Positions 18,202 to 27,470 of a stretch of DNA of 64,000 bases are shown here, piece after piece. Both the position numbers and the translations under genes were made by a program. This DNA is from Planctomycetota bacterium (GTDB lineage: Bacteria > Planctomycetota > J058 > J103): NCBI GenBank assembly GCA_026004615.1, contig BPJM01000009.1, forward strand, positions 1-64,000, read 5' to 3'. Under the pieces are notes generated by a model that saw only the letters and a program-made list of their open reading frames with translations, did no database searches and was not told the DNA's origin. Position 1 is the first letter of the stretch, and each line of letters opens with the position of its first letter.

Positions 18202-19317
18202 TCAACCCTCGCCCGCGAGCTCCAGCAGCAGCGCGAGCGCGCGCCGGGCGCGCTCGGCCTCCGCCCCCTCGCCTCGCTCCGCCTGCAGGTGCAGCCGCTC
18301 GGCCGCGGCGCGCGCCAGGCCCGCGGGCGCCAGAGCGTCGAGCTCTGCCGCGCTGGTGCGCAGCCGTGCCTCGCCGCGCACCCGCAGGTGCAGCACCAGC
18401 TCGCCCCAGCGCCGCACCAGCTCGGCCAGCGCGCGGTGCGCCTGCGGAGCCAGCTCTCCCGCCAGCACCAGTTCGAGCAGCGCGCGGCGCGGCTGGGTGA
18501 CCTCCGCGGCGAGCCGCCGCTCGAGCGCCGCCACGTCCTCGGCGCCGTACAGCTCCGCCTCCACCGCGTACCAGCCCAGGCGCGCCACCCGGATCTGCTC
18601 GACGTGCGGCGGCTGCCCCGGCACCTCGAGCTCCACCACCAGCGCGTGGCCGGCACCCTGCTCCTTCATCCGCGTCTGCTCCGGGGTTCCGGCATACCAG
18701 GTCCGCTCGTCGACCCGACAGGTCCCGTGCCAGTCGCCCAGCGCCAGGTAGTCCAGCCCGGCACGCGCCGCCCGGTCCTGGGCGATGCGGGCCGGGGCCT
18801 GCTCGGACTCCGGCAGCCGATCCACGGCCCCGTGCGCCAGGCCCACCCGCCAGCATGCCGCCTCGGCCGCCGCGCGCGGCGGGATCCACGCCGTCGGGTC
18901 GGCGCCCGGCCACCGCTCGCGCAGCGGGCACGGATAGAGCACGCCCCGCCCCCCCGCCAGCGGCACCGGCGCCGCCTCCCGCAGCACGTGCACGTGCGGG
19001 CCCGGAGTGAACTCCGCCCGGTCGTAGACGGTGTCGGGCGTCAGCGCATCATGGTTTCCCGGCAAGAGATAGACCGGTATGGGAGCAAACCGCTCGAGCA
19101 GGTGCACCGCCTGCCGCACGACCGTGGCGCCCACGGCGTTGTCGTCGAAGACGTCCCCCGCCACCAGCACGGCGTCGAGCTGGCGGGCGTGCGCCAGCTC
19201 CGCCAGGCGCTCCACGACCTCCAGGCGCGCCTCCCGCACCAGCTCCGCCGCCCGGGCGCCGAGCTGGCCCGCCTTGAGGCCGAGCTGCCAGTCCGCGGTA
19301 TGCAGCAGTCGCAACAC
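18202..19317 (-). CDS. SbcD/YhaO-like DNA repair exonuclease (metallophosphoesterase)
   Basis: 371-aa Mre11-type nuclease subunit. Metal-binding motifs are in order: LLHTADWQLG (D,H), VLVAGDVFDD (GD), LLPGNHD (GNHD), and GDWHG near residue 200. A C-terminal region (about 240-371) is the capping and ATPase-contact part. The GTG start follows AAGGAGAGG. It is encoded directly before the SbcC-like ATPase, and the two would process double-strand ends or hairpins, which may matter in a genome rich in palindromic repeats (this link is my inference). It is divergent from the gpD-like gene; the 250 bases between show no clear promoter. Confidence 0.9.
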   Translation of the reverse strand: MLRLLHTADWQLGLKAGQLGARAAELVREARLEVVERLAELAHARQLDAVLVAGDVFDDNAVGATVVRQAVHLLERFAPIPVYLLPGNHDALTPDTVYDRAEFTPGPHVHVLREAAPVPLAGGRGVLYPCPLRERWPGADPTAWIPPRAAAEAACWRVGLAHGAVDRLPESEQAPARIAQDRAARAGLDYLALGDWHGTCRVDERTWYAGTPEQTRMKEQGAGHALVVELEVPGQPPHVEQIRVARLGWYAVEAELYGAEDVAALERRLAAEVTQPRRALLELVLAGELAPQAHRALAELVRRWGELVLHLRVRGEARLRTSAAELDALAPAGLARAAAERLHLQAERGEGAEAERARRALALLLELAGEG

Positions 19318-19569
19318 CGCCTCGCCTCTCCTTAACAGAACCCGGTCATGTTCACCCCCGGGTCCGACACCTTGACGCCGCGTCCAGGGCAGCTCTGACA
19401 GCGGGGCCGCGGGTGACGCAGGGCGCGAACCGCGTCCTTGCGGATCGGCCGCCGCGCCGCTTGCGCCCAGTGCGCGCAACGGGCTAGCAAGGCCGGGCCG
19501 ACGCCGCTATCATCCACGCTGTCGGGCGCCCCCAATGCCTGTGCCCCTTGAGCTTGCAGGAGATGTTCC

Positions 19570-20862
19570 GTGCAGGGACGCAGCGGCCACACGCCGAAGT
19601 TCCGCGTCAAGATCGGCGGCAAGGAGCTGGAGGCCGGCGTCGTGCGGCACATCAGCGTGGACCGCGCGATCGACATGGCCGACATGTTCGTCGTCGATGT
19701 GCGCAACGACGGTTGCAAGATCTCCGATGATCCCGCGGTCGAGCCCGGCAACCGGGTCGAGATCGAGCTGGGCTACGAGGAGGGCGGCGGGCGCACCACC
19801 CGCGTCATGGTGGGTCGCGTCGTGGCGCTGCGCGGGCACTTCCCGCGCAGCGGCCCCATGGGCCTGCGCATCCAGGGCTATGCGACCAACCACCTGCTGA
19901 CCCAGGGCCGCAAGACGCGAGGCTTCAAGGGCCCGGTGACCTACTCCGAGATCGTGCAGCGCGTGATCGCCGCGGACTATGCCGGCAAGCTGGTCGCGGA
20001 CGTCGAGGACAGCGGCATTCGGCACGAATATGTCTTCCAGCGCAACCAGACCGATCTGGAGTTCTTCCTCGAGTTGGCGTCCCGGATCGGCTTCGAGCTG
20101 TCGGTGCGCTTCCATGCCGACGACCCCAATGCTCCGCCCCAGCTGCGCTTCCGCAGGCCCGAGCCGGCCGCCACGCCGACGCGCAAGCTCAAGAAGGGCG
20201 AGAACCTGCTCTCGTTCAACCCCCGCACCCGCACCGCGCTGACCGCCACCGGCGTCACCGTGCAGAGCTGGGACCCGCTCGAGGCGCGGCCGATCCGCGC
20301 CACCGCCGACAAGAACGACGTCACCGCGGACATGGACGGCGCCGAGCTCGGCCCGCAGGTCTCCGAGCGCATCACTGCTGCGGTCGAGCAGGTGCACGAG
20401 GTGCCGATGCGCACCGAGCAGGAGCTGCAGGCGTTCGCTCGGGGCCGGATGGTGGAGGAGGCGCTGGAGTTCGTGACCGCCGAGGCGGTCGCGACCGGCA
20501 ACCCCGACCTGCTGCCCGGACTGGTCGTCGAGCTCGAGGGAGTGGGCGACATCTTCAGCGGCCAGTATTACGTCCACCGCGTCATCCACGACCTGCACGA
20601 CGGCGGGTTCAACACGCGCCTGGGGCTGCGCCGGACCTCCATCATCAAGAAGCAGGAGCCGGTACAGCAGCCCGGGCAGGGAGCCGGCCAGCAGCAGCCC
20701 GGGCAGGCGGGACAGGGTGCCGGACCGCAGCAGCCCACCCCACCCCCCGAGCCGCCGGCGCAGATCCCGCCGCCGCCGGTGCCGCCCGGCGGCCCAGGTG
20801 TCGCCCTGCCGCCCACCGTGCCGGGGCTGCCCGGCAAGCGCGGCAAGCTGGGGGGCGGTTGA
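19570..20862 (+). CDS. gpD/VgrG-type contractile-tail hub protein, orphan
   Basis: 430 aa. Residues 1-350 have the phage late control protein D / gp27 hub fold: TPKFRVKIGGKELEAGV, a KISDDPAVEPGNRVEIELGY barrel, YSEIVQRVIAADYAGKLVAD, then the hallmark EYVFQRNQTDLEFFLELASRIG, and the late QVSERITAAVEQ to SGQYYVHRVIHDLHDGGF segment. This hub links tube and spike in phages, T6SS and extracellular contractile injection systems. The last 75 residues are a Pro/Gln/Gly-rich tail. The GTG start follows AGGAGA. No tail sheath, tube, baseplate or spike gene is in the window, so it is an orphan here. The next gene (aminopropyltransferase-like) starts 21 bases later. Confidence 0.82.
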   Translation: MQGRSGHTPKFRVKIGGKELEAGVVRHISVDRAIDMADMFVVDVRNDGCKISDDPAVEPGNRVEIELGYEEGGGRTTRVMVGRVVALRGHFPRSGPMGLRIQGYATNHLLTQGRKTRGFKGPVTYSEIVQRVIAADYAGKLVADVEDSGIRHEYVFQRNQTDLEFFLELASRIGFELSVRFHADDPNAPPQLRFRRPEPAATPTRKLKKGENLLSFNPRTRTALTATGVTVQSWDPLEARPIRATADKNDVTADMDGAELGPQVSERITAAVEQVHEVPMRTEQELQAFARGRMVEEALEFVTAEAVATGNPDLLPGLVVELEGVGDIFSGQYYVHRVIHDLHDGGFNTRLGLRRTSIIKKQEPVQQPGQGAGQQQPGQAGQGAGPQQPTPPPEPPAQIPPPPVPPGGPGVALPPTVPGLPGKRGKLGGG

Positions 20863-20883
20863 GCGAGAGCGGATGGCGAGCCG

Positions 20884-21963
20884 ATGAGCGGCGCACAGCC
20901 TCCCGGCGAAGGTGGCCGGCGGCGGCGCCGGCGGCGCCGGCGGCGGGCGGTGGCGGTGGTGCCCGCCGCAGCCGGGCAGGACAGCGAGGGCGGGCAGGAG
21001 GCGACGGACACCGGCGCCGCCGGTGCCCCGCGCCTGATCGCGCGCCGCCCGCGTCCCGGCCTCACCTCCCGCAGCCGCCTGCACGTGCGCGCCAACCGGC
21101 GCTACCTCCTGCGCAAGCAGAGCGCATTCCAGAAGATCCATCTGGTGCGCGATGCGAGCGGCCACGTCGTGCTCTACCTGGACAAACACATCCAGTTCCA
21201 CAGCTACGACGAGCACCGCTACCACGAAGCGCTCGCCACCTTCCCCATGCTGTATCGAGCGCCGGGCTCGGTGCGCAGCGCGCTGATCCTGGGCGGCGGT
21301 GACGGGCTGGCGGCGCGCGAGCTGTTGCGCTTCGAGGAGATCGAACGGCTGGTGAACGTCGAGCTGGATCCGGAGGTGACCGCCCTGGCGCGACGCCCGC
21401 CGGTCTCCGAGATCAACGAGCGCAGTTTCTTCGATCCGCGGGTGGAGCTGGTGCACCAGGACGCGGCGCGCTACATCGAGCAGGCGCACGAGCGCTTCGA
21501 TCTGGTGCTCGCCGATTTCCCCGACCCGGCAGCGCCGGTGCTGGCGAAGCTGTATGCGGTGGAGTTCTACCAGCGGCTCAAACGGCTGCTCCGGCCGGGA
21601 GCGCTGGTGTGCGTGCAGTCGCTGTTCCTGCCGCTGGTCTACTGCTGCATCGGGGCCAACCTGCGCGAGGCGTTCCGCCACGTGCTGCCCTACCGCACCA
21701 GCATGACGACCATGGTCTACTCGGGCTTCCACCTCGCCGCCGACGAACCGCTGGTGCGCCGCCGTCCGATTCCAGACTGGACGCGCTATCTCAACGAGGG
21801 TGCGATCGCCGACATGCAGGCGTTCGCGGCCGACGAGCAGGCATACCTGCTGCGCCACCCGCCGGTGCGGGATGTGCACCGGGCCTGCATCGCGGCGATG
21901 CGCGAGGACGAAGCGCTATACGCCACGGTCTGGCAGACGCTGGCGGCACGGCAACGCGACTAG
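20884..21963 (+). CDS. Spermidine synthase-like aminopropyltransferase
   Basis: 359 aa. The first 65 residues are Gly/Arg-rich, including ten consecutive Arg at 12-21. The SpeE fold follows: FQKIHLVRD, LYLDKHIQFHSYDEHRYHEAL (with the family's D-E-x-x-Y-H-E pattern), SAM-fold GGGDGLAAREL (137), VELDPEVTALAR and FDLVLADFPDP with both Asp of the D-x-x-D-P motif (211, 214). It should transfer aminopropyl groups from decarboxylated SAM to an amine. It is 21 bases after the gpD-like gene, so probably co-transcribed. The Arg-rich start could bind nucleic acid or polyanions. A related copy overlaps speD at 29.5 kb. Confidence 0.85.
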   Translation: MSGAQPPGEGGRRRRRRRRRRAVAVVPAAAGQDSEGGQEATDTGAAGAPRLIARRPRPGLTSRSRLHVRANRRYLLRKQSAFQKIHLVRDASGHVVLYLDKHIQFHSYDEHRYHEALATFPMLYRAPGSVRSALILGGGDGLAARELLRFEEIERLVNVELDPEVTALARRPPVSEINERSFFDPRVELVHQDAARYIEQAHERFDLVLADFPDPAAPVLAKLYAVEFYQRLKRLLRPGALVCVQSLFLPLVYCCIGANLREAFRHVLPYRTSMTTMVYSGFHLAADEPLVRRRPIPDWTRYLNEGAIADMQAFAADEQAYLLRHPPVRDVHRACIAAMREDEALYATVWQTLAARQRD

Positions 21964-22043
21964 CCCGGGGCGGGCGGGATCGGCTCGCCCCCTCGCCCCC
22001 GCCCTGTGGCCGCGGAGAAGGGGCGGTCCTGCCCGGGCGCCCT

Positions 22044-22060
22044 CTCTGCGCAGCGCAGAG
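22044..22060. terminator. Perfect short palindrome between convergent genes
   Basis: CTCTGCGC and GCGCAGAG flank a single A. There is no T-tract. It sits between the convergent aminopropyltransferase and the 22.1-kb gene, so a bidirectional hairpin terminator is plausible but unproven. Confidence 0.3.
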
Positions 22061-22074
22061 CTCCCGCGCTATGG

Positions 22075-22656
22075 CTAGTCCTCGAACAGCTCCTCGTCGG
22101 TCCAGCCTTCCTCCACGTCTTGTTCGGTCACGGTGTAGCTCTGCACGGCCTGGGTCAGGCGCGGGAACAGCCCCACGCGCAGGAAGTCCTCCGGGCTGTA
22201 GCCGGTCGAGGCGAACACGATCCGGTCCTCGGCGTCCGCGCTCAGCGCGAAATCGCCCTCGTCGATGCGCTTCCAGACCTCGACGTCGTCGTGGCGCATC
22301 CAGACCGTGATCGGCCACAGCCGCCCGTCATCGAACTCCGCGAGTTGCAGCACCACCGCGAAGTCGCCGATCTCGAAGGCGAAGCCCCCGTCCCACTCCT
22401 CCACCGAGAAGACGTTGAACTTGCGCAGCGTGAGAATCGTGGTCTCCTGCAGATTGCGGAACACCCGCAGCAGCCGCTCGCGCGTCTGCAGCCGCTTCTG
22501 CATCGCCTCCTGCATGCGCGCGAACGACTCCTCCAGCGTCAGATCCTGCGCTGGGGCAGCAGCCGGCTTCGTACCGGCGCCCGCCCCCCCCTCTTTGGCG
22601 CCGGTGGCGGCCGCGGCGGCCGCGCGCGCGCCCGGCGATGGTCTCTGTGCGCTCAT
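22075..22656 (-). CDS. Unknown small acidic protein
   Basis: 193 aa, family not recognised. The first 45 residues are Ala/Gly-rich and low-complexity. A helix follows (ESFARMQEAMQKRLQTRERLLRVFR with a Thr/Leu-rich continuation), then a compact alpha/beta region with many aromatic and acidic residues (NVFSVEEWDGGFAFEIGDF, RLWPITVWMRHDDVEVWKR) and an acidic tail TDEELFED. No signal peptide or membrane segment. AGAGGA precedes the ATG at 22656; an earlier ATG at about 22750 is possible but adds only low-complexity residues. It follows the flavin oxidase gene in the same direction. The well-formed C-terminal two-thirds argue for a real cytoplasmic protein. Confidence 0.68.
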   Translation of the reverse strand: MSAQRPSPGARAAAAAATGAKEGGAGAGTKPAAAPAQDLTLEESFARMQEAMQKRLQTRERLLRVFRNLQETTILTLRKFNVFSVEEWDGGFAFEIGDFAVVLQLAEFDDGRLWPITVWMRHDDVEVWKRIDEGDFALSADAEDRIVFASTGYSPEDFLRVGLFPRLTQAVQSYTVTEQDVEEGWTDEELFED

Positions 22657-22797
22657 GGGATCGCGTTCCTCTCCGCTCGCTTGGACCGGCTCGGTCGGTG
22701 CGCGGGCGACTGCGGCGCCCCCCGCCGCCGCGCCCGCGGGGATCGGGCGCATGATAGGGGCAGGTGCCGAGCCGCGTCAACCGGCGGGCGGCGGCCG

Positions 22798-24315
22798 CTA
22801 CCAGGCCTCATCCAGGGCCTCGGCGGCGCGCTCGGCGCTCGCCACCGCGCCCTCCACCGTCGGATAGCAGGCGTAGTCCCCGGCGAGGTACAGCGGCGCG
22901 CCCGCTCGCGCCGCCGGAGCTGCCAGCGGACCGAGCACCTCGGCATGATAGCCGGGGTAGAATACCGGGAAGGCGAGTCCGAAGCGCGCTACGTCCCAGC
23001 CCTCGACCTCGTGCCGCACCTGGCGCCCCAGCACGCGCTCGAGATCCGCGAACAGCCGCGCGAGCAGCCGTCCCTCTTCCATCTCGACCCAACTGCGGTC
23101 GGCGGCGTGCGCCCCCGGTACGTAGACCCCCAGGATGCCCGGCCGCTCCGCCTCCGGCACCCCGCGGGCGCGCGCCTGCACGCGCGTCGCGTCGTACAGA
23201 TCGGTGAACGCGGTGTCCAGGCAGCTCAGGTCCCACGCCGCCGTCATGAGCGGGCGGGGGGAGAACAGGTTCACCGTGACGTACGGGGCGTAGCGCACCC
23301 GTGCCAGCGCGCCGGCGACCTCCGGCACGAGCAGCTCGCGCGCCAGCGCGAGCGCCACGGGCGCCGGCACCGCCAGCACCACCGCGCGCGCGCGCAGCCG
23401 CCGCTGCTCTCCCCCGCTCTCCACCCAGTGCACGCCGAAGCGGCGAGCCTCGGCATCCCAGCGCAGCTCGCGGACCTCGGCCCCAAGCCTCGCCCGCTCG
23501 CCCAGGCGCGCGCCGAGCCGCCGCGGCAGCTCGCCCAGGGTCTCGGGCAGGGTGTACAGCGCGTCATCGGGGTGCTCGGGCCGCTCGGCCGCGCCCGGAT
23601 CGCCCGGCGGCTCGTCCGCCTCCGGCAGCTCGAAGTAGGCCTCGGGCGCGGCATACAGCGCCGATAGCTCCGCGAGACTGGCGCCGAAGATGCCGCGCAT
23701 CTGGCCGTCGAGATAGCGCACCAGCGGCGCCGGTGCCTCCAGCCGCCCGAGCAGCTCGGCCAGGCTCGTGCGATCGTGCCGCAGCGCCCGGCGGCCCGGC
23801 TGCCAGGGATCGCGTTCGACCGCGCGGGCGAGCTGTCCCAACCGCTCGTCCAGCCGCTCGAGCCGCCGCCGCCGCGCCCCCGGTTCGCCGCCGAGCAGAT
23901 ACTCCACCGCCGCCCGCCCGCGCAGCAGCTGCCCGCCGGCGAACAGCGCCCCCACCGGCGGCGGCACGCGCACCGGCTCCAGCTTCGCCAGCTGGAACAG
24001 CCGCCGCAGCGTGCCCTCGGGCCGGCCGATGTAGCTGACGCCCCGCGCATACTGCCAGCCGTCGCGCACCCCGGCGCGCGCGCGGCCGCCGGCCACCGCC
24101 TCCTTCTCGAGCAGCACCACGTCGTAGTCCTCGCCGGCGAGCAGCGCCGCCGCCGCCACTCCGGCGAAGCCGCCGCCGACGACCGCCACCTCGCACTCCG
24201 GCTCCCCCTCGGGCCGGAGGCGCTCGCGCTCCCGGCCCAGCGCCCGGCGCACCGGCTCCAGCAGCCATGCCCCGAGCGCCGCCGCCACCCGCCCGAGAAA
24301 GCCCCGGCGGCTCAT
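22798..24315 (-). CDS. Tat-signal flavin amine oxidase-like protein
   Basis: 505-aa FAD oxidoreductase of the amine oxidase/phytoene desaturase superfamily. The N-terminus MSRRGFLGRVAAALGAWLL has the twin-arginine SRRGFL motif, so it should be exported folded with FAD. The dinucleotide motif VAVVGGGFAGVAAAALLAG and the VLLEKEAVAGGRARAG strand follow (about 45-85). The C-terminal FAD motif is LYLAGDYACYPTVEGAVASAERAAE. The ATG at 24315 has GGAAGGGGG just before it; an ATG four codons upstream is the alternative. Substrate is unknown. The aminopropyltransferase gene nearby makes a polyamine possible, but the retinol/carotenoid-type branch is equally open. Confidence 0.82.
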   Translation of the reverse strand: MSRRGFLGRVAAALGAWLLEPVRRALGRERERLRPEGEPECEVAVVGGGFAGVAAAALLAGEDYDVVLLEKEAVAGGRARAGVRDGWQYARGVSYIGRPEGTLRRLFQLAKLEPVRVPPPVGALFAGGQLLRGRAAVEYLLGGEPGARRRRLERLDERLGQLARAVERDPWQPGRRALRHDRTSLAELLGRLEAPAPLVRYLDGQMRGIFGASLAELSALYAAPEAYFELPEADEPPGDPGAAERPEHPDDALYTLPETLGELPRRLGARLGERARLGAEVRELRWDAEARRFGVHWVESGGEQRRLRARAVVLAVPAPVALALARELLVPEVAGALARVRYAPYVTVNLFSPRPLMTAAWDLSCLDTAFTDLYDATRVQARARGVPEAERPGILGVYVPGAHAADRSWVEMEEGRLLARLFADLERVLGRQVRHEVEGWDVARFGLAFPVFYPGYHAEVLGPLAAPAARAGAPLYLAGDYACYPTVEGAVASAERAAEALDEAW

Positions 24316-24606
24316 GCCCCCTTCCATCCGCGCGCTCCTGCGCCGGGCCGGTGCGCCAGCAGACGCCGCCATGCTCCGCCCGCTTCGCGCATCAGGACGG
24401 CCTGCCCCGCGGGCGGCGCCGGGCGCCGCCTGCCGCCCGCTCGGCACCTGTTCGGCCGGTGTTGCGATCGCCGCCCCGGCGAGCACGAGCCGGCCTGCTG
24501 CGGGCGGATCGTGGCGGGCCGATGGTATGAGGTCCAGCTTCCCGGTGGGAAGGGGTGCGCTCCGAGCGCGGCTGTGGCCGTGTCCGGCGTGCCGATCGCG
24601 AGCCTC

Positions 24607-25764
24607 TCAGGGACCCCCGAAGCGCAACCGCACCCCCGCGCCGAACGAGCGCGCGCCCTTCTCGCCCGGTTGCCCCTTGCCTTCGGCGAACACCCCGAGC
24701 CGCTCCCCGAGCTCGAGCCCCGCCCCGACGTTCACGCCCTCGCGGCCCGTGAGCACCGAGAGATCGAGCCGCCTGTGCGGGCCCAGCTCCTGGCCCACGG
24801 TGAAACCCACCGCCACGGTCTTCGCGCGCGGGTCGAAACGGACGGCCGGCTTCAGCTCGAAGGGTCCGACCCGCGCGTCCTTGAGCACCGACCCTGCGAG
24901 GGCCCCGACGACGCCGGTCGTCACCAGGTCGTTCCACTCGACCTCTGCCTCCCACCCCTCGATGCCGAACTCCCAGACCAGGTCGGCGAGCGCCGCCCCG
25001 ACGAACGAGACGAGCCGCGAGTAGCCCTGCTCGCGGAAATACGAGGCCATCGCGAAGCCGAGCGCCGGGTGCCCGAAGAAGTCGGTGATCCAGTCGTTGC
25101 CATTCGCACGCCACGGCCCGATCAGGGGCGTGAGGTTGTTGCGCAACCGCTCGAGGCTGTAGCCATTGATCTCCCGGATCGCCCCCTCCACCCCGAGCCG
25201 GCCGATCATCTCGACACCGCGGGCCGTCGCCATGATCCCGACGAGCTCCGCGAAGTCCACGAGGAAACTCCGCAGGCTCGTGACCTTCTCGGTCGCGGCC
25301 TTCAGTCGGAGCGCGGGCGCGCCCTCGATCTGGACCGCATCGCCGAGCAGCCGCTTCAGCTCGATGGGATGGTGTTCCGCCTCCTTGAGCCTCTCCTCCA
25401 GCACGCGCAGACCCTCCGCCATCTCGAGGAGCTGCGCCCGCTGCGCCTCCAGCGTGGCAGGCAGGGGCGATCGCTCGCCCGCGGGCACGGCCGTCTCGAG
25501 CCCACGGACCCCGAGCGCCGCCACCAGCGACGGCGAGAGCCCGCCCGCGAGCGGCGCCGGCTGGCTCGCCGGCGGTCCGCCCCGCGCTGCAAGGGGTGGG
25601 TGCGAGGAGGGGCCCGCAGCTGGCTCGCCGGGGGCGGTCGCGCCCCCGCTCGGGGGCGCCCCGTCCGCGCCGAGCGAACAAGGGGACAGCTGCCCGTTGG
25701 ACTCCGGCTCACCTGCCTCGAGCGGGATTCTCCCCGGCTCTCCCACACCACCGACCGACGACAT
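24607..25764 (-). CDS. Unknown protein with DUF3943-like segment
   Basis: 385 aa. The Pro/Gly-rich N-terminal 110 residues look disordered; a helix-rich centre has LEAQRAQLLEMAEGLRVLEE. Residues about 215-275 (WITDFFGHPALGFAMASYF, then LVWEFGIEGWEAEVEW) resemble the DUF3943 core with its HP and WE...E positions. The end (about 290-385) alternates polar and hydrophobic residues like short beta-strands (KTVAVGFTVGQELG, RSFGAGVRLRFGGP), compatible with an outer-membrane barrel that ends in an aromatic strand. There is no obvious Sec signal from the chosen ATG, which has GGAGGT 4-5 bases upstream; an earlier start could add one but shows none. Localisation is uncertain. Confidence 0.65.
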   Translation of the reverse strand: MSSVGGVGEPGRIPLEAGEPESNGQLSPCSLGADGAPPSGGATAPGEPAAGPSSHPPLAARGGPPASQPAPLAGGLSPSLVAALGVRGLETAVPAGERSPLPATLEAQRAQLLEMAEGLRVLEERLKEAEHHPIELKRLLGDAVQIEGAPALRLKAATEKVTSLRSFLVDFAELVGIMATARGVEMIGRLGVEGAIREINGYSLERLRNNLTPLIGPWRANGNDWITDFFGHPALGFAMASYFREQGYSRLVSFVGAALADLVWEFGIEGWEAEVEWNDLVTTGVVGALAGSVLKDARVGPFELKPAVRFDPRAKTVAVGFTVGQELGPHRRLDLSVLTGREGVNVGAGLELGERLGVFAEGKGQPGEKGARSFGAGVRLRFGGP

Positions 25765-26279
25765 GGCCACCTCCGCGCAGCTTGCCGTGACCGGGCGCGC
25801 CGCGCCCGCCACAAGCCCCATTATCGTAGGGCCGTTTCCCTTCACGGGCAACTCCGCCCGGGCCGGCCACGGCCCGGACGCCGACAGCGGTCTGCCCGTC
25901 TGCCCGGCGACGGTTGGCGCCCGTTTCCGGTGGGCAAGCGGGACGAACCCTGCCACCCGGTCAGCAGCGCGCCACGGCGGGATGTCTGCCGGGCGATCCG
26001 GACAACAGGGCGTTCTCGACAGGATCGGTGGCAGCGCCCGGCAGAGCGGTGCCGGGCCGGAATCCAGGCGCGACGGCCACACGCGCGCGCTCCGGCCCGA
26101 GCCGGGCCACCGCCTCGGCCGGTCCGGGGGGCAGCGCCGGCAGGCGCCGAGCGGCTGCGAGGAGACATCCCGGCGCCTTGCGGAGAAAACACAGGGCCGA
26201 GGCAGCCCCGATCAGCGGCGGGCTGCTGCGCCGAGTCCGCACGGGACAGCACGCCGCCGTGCTCCGGGCGCCGCCCGCC
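25765..26279. other. Gene-free interval upstream of the DUF3943-like gene
   Basis: About 515 bases. Open frames exist on both strands but are Arg/Pro-rich and lack recognisable content. On the minus strand TACGATAATGGG (about 25820) is the only promoter-like AT-rich word, about 55 bases before the DUF3943-like start. I see no RNA gene or repeat. Confidence 0.45.
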
Positions 26280-27353
26280 TCACGAGGACGGATCCGCCCC
26301 TGCAGCGGGCTGGGGCGCCGCCGGCGGCGGCTCGGACAGCGCCTTGCAGAAGAACACCCGCTCGATGCCGTCCGCATAGTAGTCGGGCAGCGCCCCCTCG
26401 CGCTCGAAACCGGCGCGCTCCAGCTCCGCCGCCAGCTCGGCGAACGCCGGCACGCCGGGCAGCGAGGCATACAGCCTGCGCCCGCCGCGGCGGCGCTGGC
26501 GCGCCTCGATGTGACCGAGCAGCACCGGGACGGCCGCCTCGCGATAGGCCGGGTGGGTGCCGAGCAGCGGCACCCAGAACACCTCGGTGTCGACCTCCTC
26601 CTCCTCCGCCGGCTCCAGCGCCGCCACCCCGACGAGCCCCGCCCGGCGCGAGGCGGCGACATACAGCCGGTGGCTGGGCTCGGGCCGCGCGAAGTGCCTC
26701 CAGACGTAGGCGTCGGCGCGCACCGCCTGCATGGCGCCGTAGGGCCGGAACAGCTCCACGAGCGCCGGGCGGTAGGTGGGCCTTGCCTCGCGCACGCGCA
26801 CCGGGTCGCGCGCCTGCAGGACCGCCGGCGGTGCGGGGGGGCAGTCCTCCGGCGGCGCCGGCCGGCGGTGCGGATCGAGCCGCACGGCGTAGATCTCGGA
26901 GTGCTCGCCCGGTCCGAAGTAGTCCGGGTGCGCGTGCTCCAGCACGAATCCCGCCCGGGCGTAGAACCGGCGTGCCGCATCGTAGACCGGGTCGCTGGAG
27001 ACGTTGGCGTACAGCTTGCGGCAGCCCAGGCGGCGCAGCGCCTCGATCGTGTGCAGATACAGCACGCGGCCGACTCCCCGGCCGTGGTGCTCGGGGTGAA
27101 CGTAGAACCAGGTCCCCCAGTAGACGTCGACCCCAGGCTCATCGAACCGGTCGACGGCATAGCCCACGATCCCGACCGGCCGGCCGCCCGCCAGCGCCAC
27201 GAAGTTGCCCTGCGCGCGGCACAGCCCACCCTCGCGCAGGTAGTCCTGCAGGTCGCGGCGCGCAGGACTGGAGTCGTCGTCGTCGCACAGATCGATCACG
27301 CGGGTGATCTCGTCGAGATCCTCCGCGCGCAGCTCGCGCACCTCGTAGCCCAT
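26280..27353 (-). CDS. Tandem GNAT N-acetyltransferase
   Basis: 357 aa holding two GNAT modules. The first (1-160) has the acetyl-CoA loop VHPEHHGRGVGRVLYLHTIE after a WYFYV-like strand, and ends FYARAGFVLEHAHPDYF. The second (about 185-340) has a weaker, probably degenerate loop THPAYREAAVPVLLGHIE and a matching FERE strand near the end. Such double-GNAT proteins acetylate small amines or protein N-termini, usually with only one active half. ATG at 27353. It is divergent from the next gene with about 115 bases between. Cytoplasmic; substrate unknown. Confidence 0.85.
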   Translation of the reverse strand: MGYEVRELRAEDLDEITRVIDLCDDDDSSPARRDLQDYLREGGLCRAQGNFVALAGGRPVGIVGYAVDRFDEPGVDVYWGTWFYVHPEHHGRGVGRVLYLHTIEALRRLGCRKLYANVSSDPVYDAARRFYARAGFVLEHAHPDYFGPGEHSEIYAVRLDPHRRPAPPEDCPPAPPAVLQARDPVRVREARPTYRPALVELFRPYGAMQAVRADAYVWRHFARPEPSHRLYVAASRRAGLVGVAALEPAEEEEVDTEVFWVPLLGTHPAYREAAVPVLLGHIEARQRRRGGRRLYASLPGVPAFAELAAELERAGFEREGALPDYYADGIERVFFCKALSEPPPAAPQPAAGADPSS

Positions 27354-27470
27354 CGTCCAGATCGTAGCACACCGCAGTGGCGGGGCGAGCCACCGGCGGC
27401 GCGCCGGCTATGATGGGGAGGCTGCCCCCGGCGGCGCGACGGCGAGGCAGCCGCAGCAGAGGAGCCCCTC

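Noticed and set aside
19330..19400. CCCGGTCATGTTCACCCCCGGG patch as an insertion-sequence end
   Set aside because: No second end, transposase or target duplication is visible.
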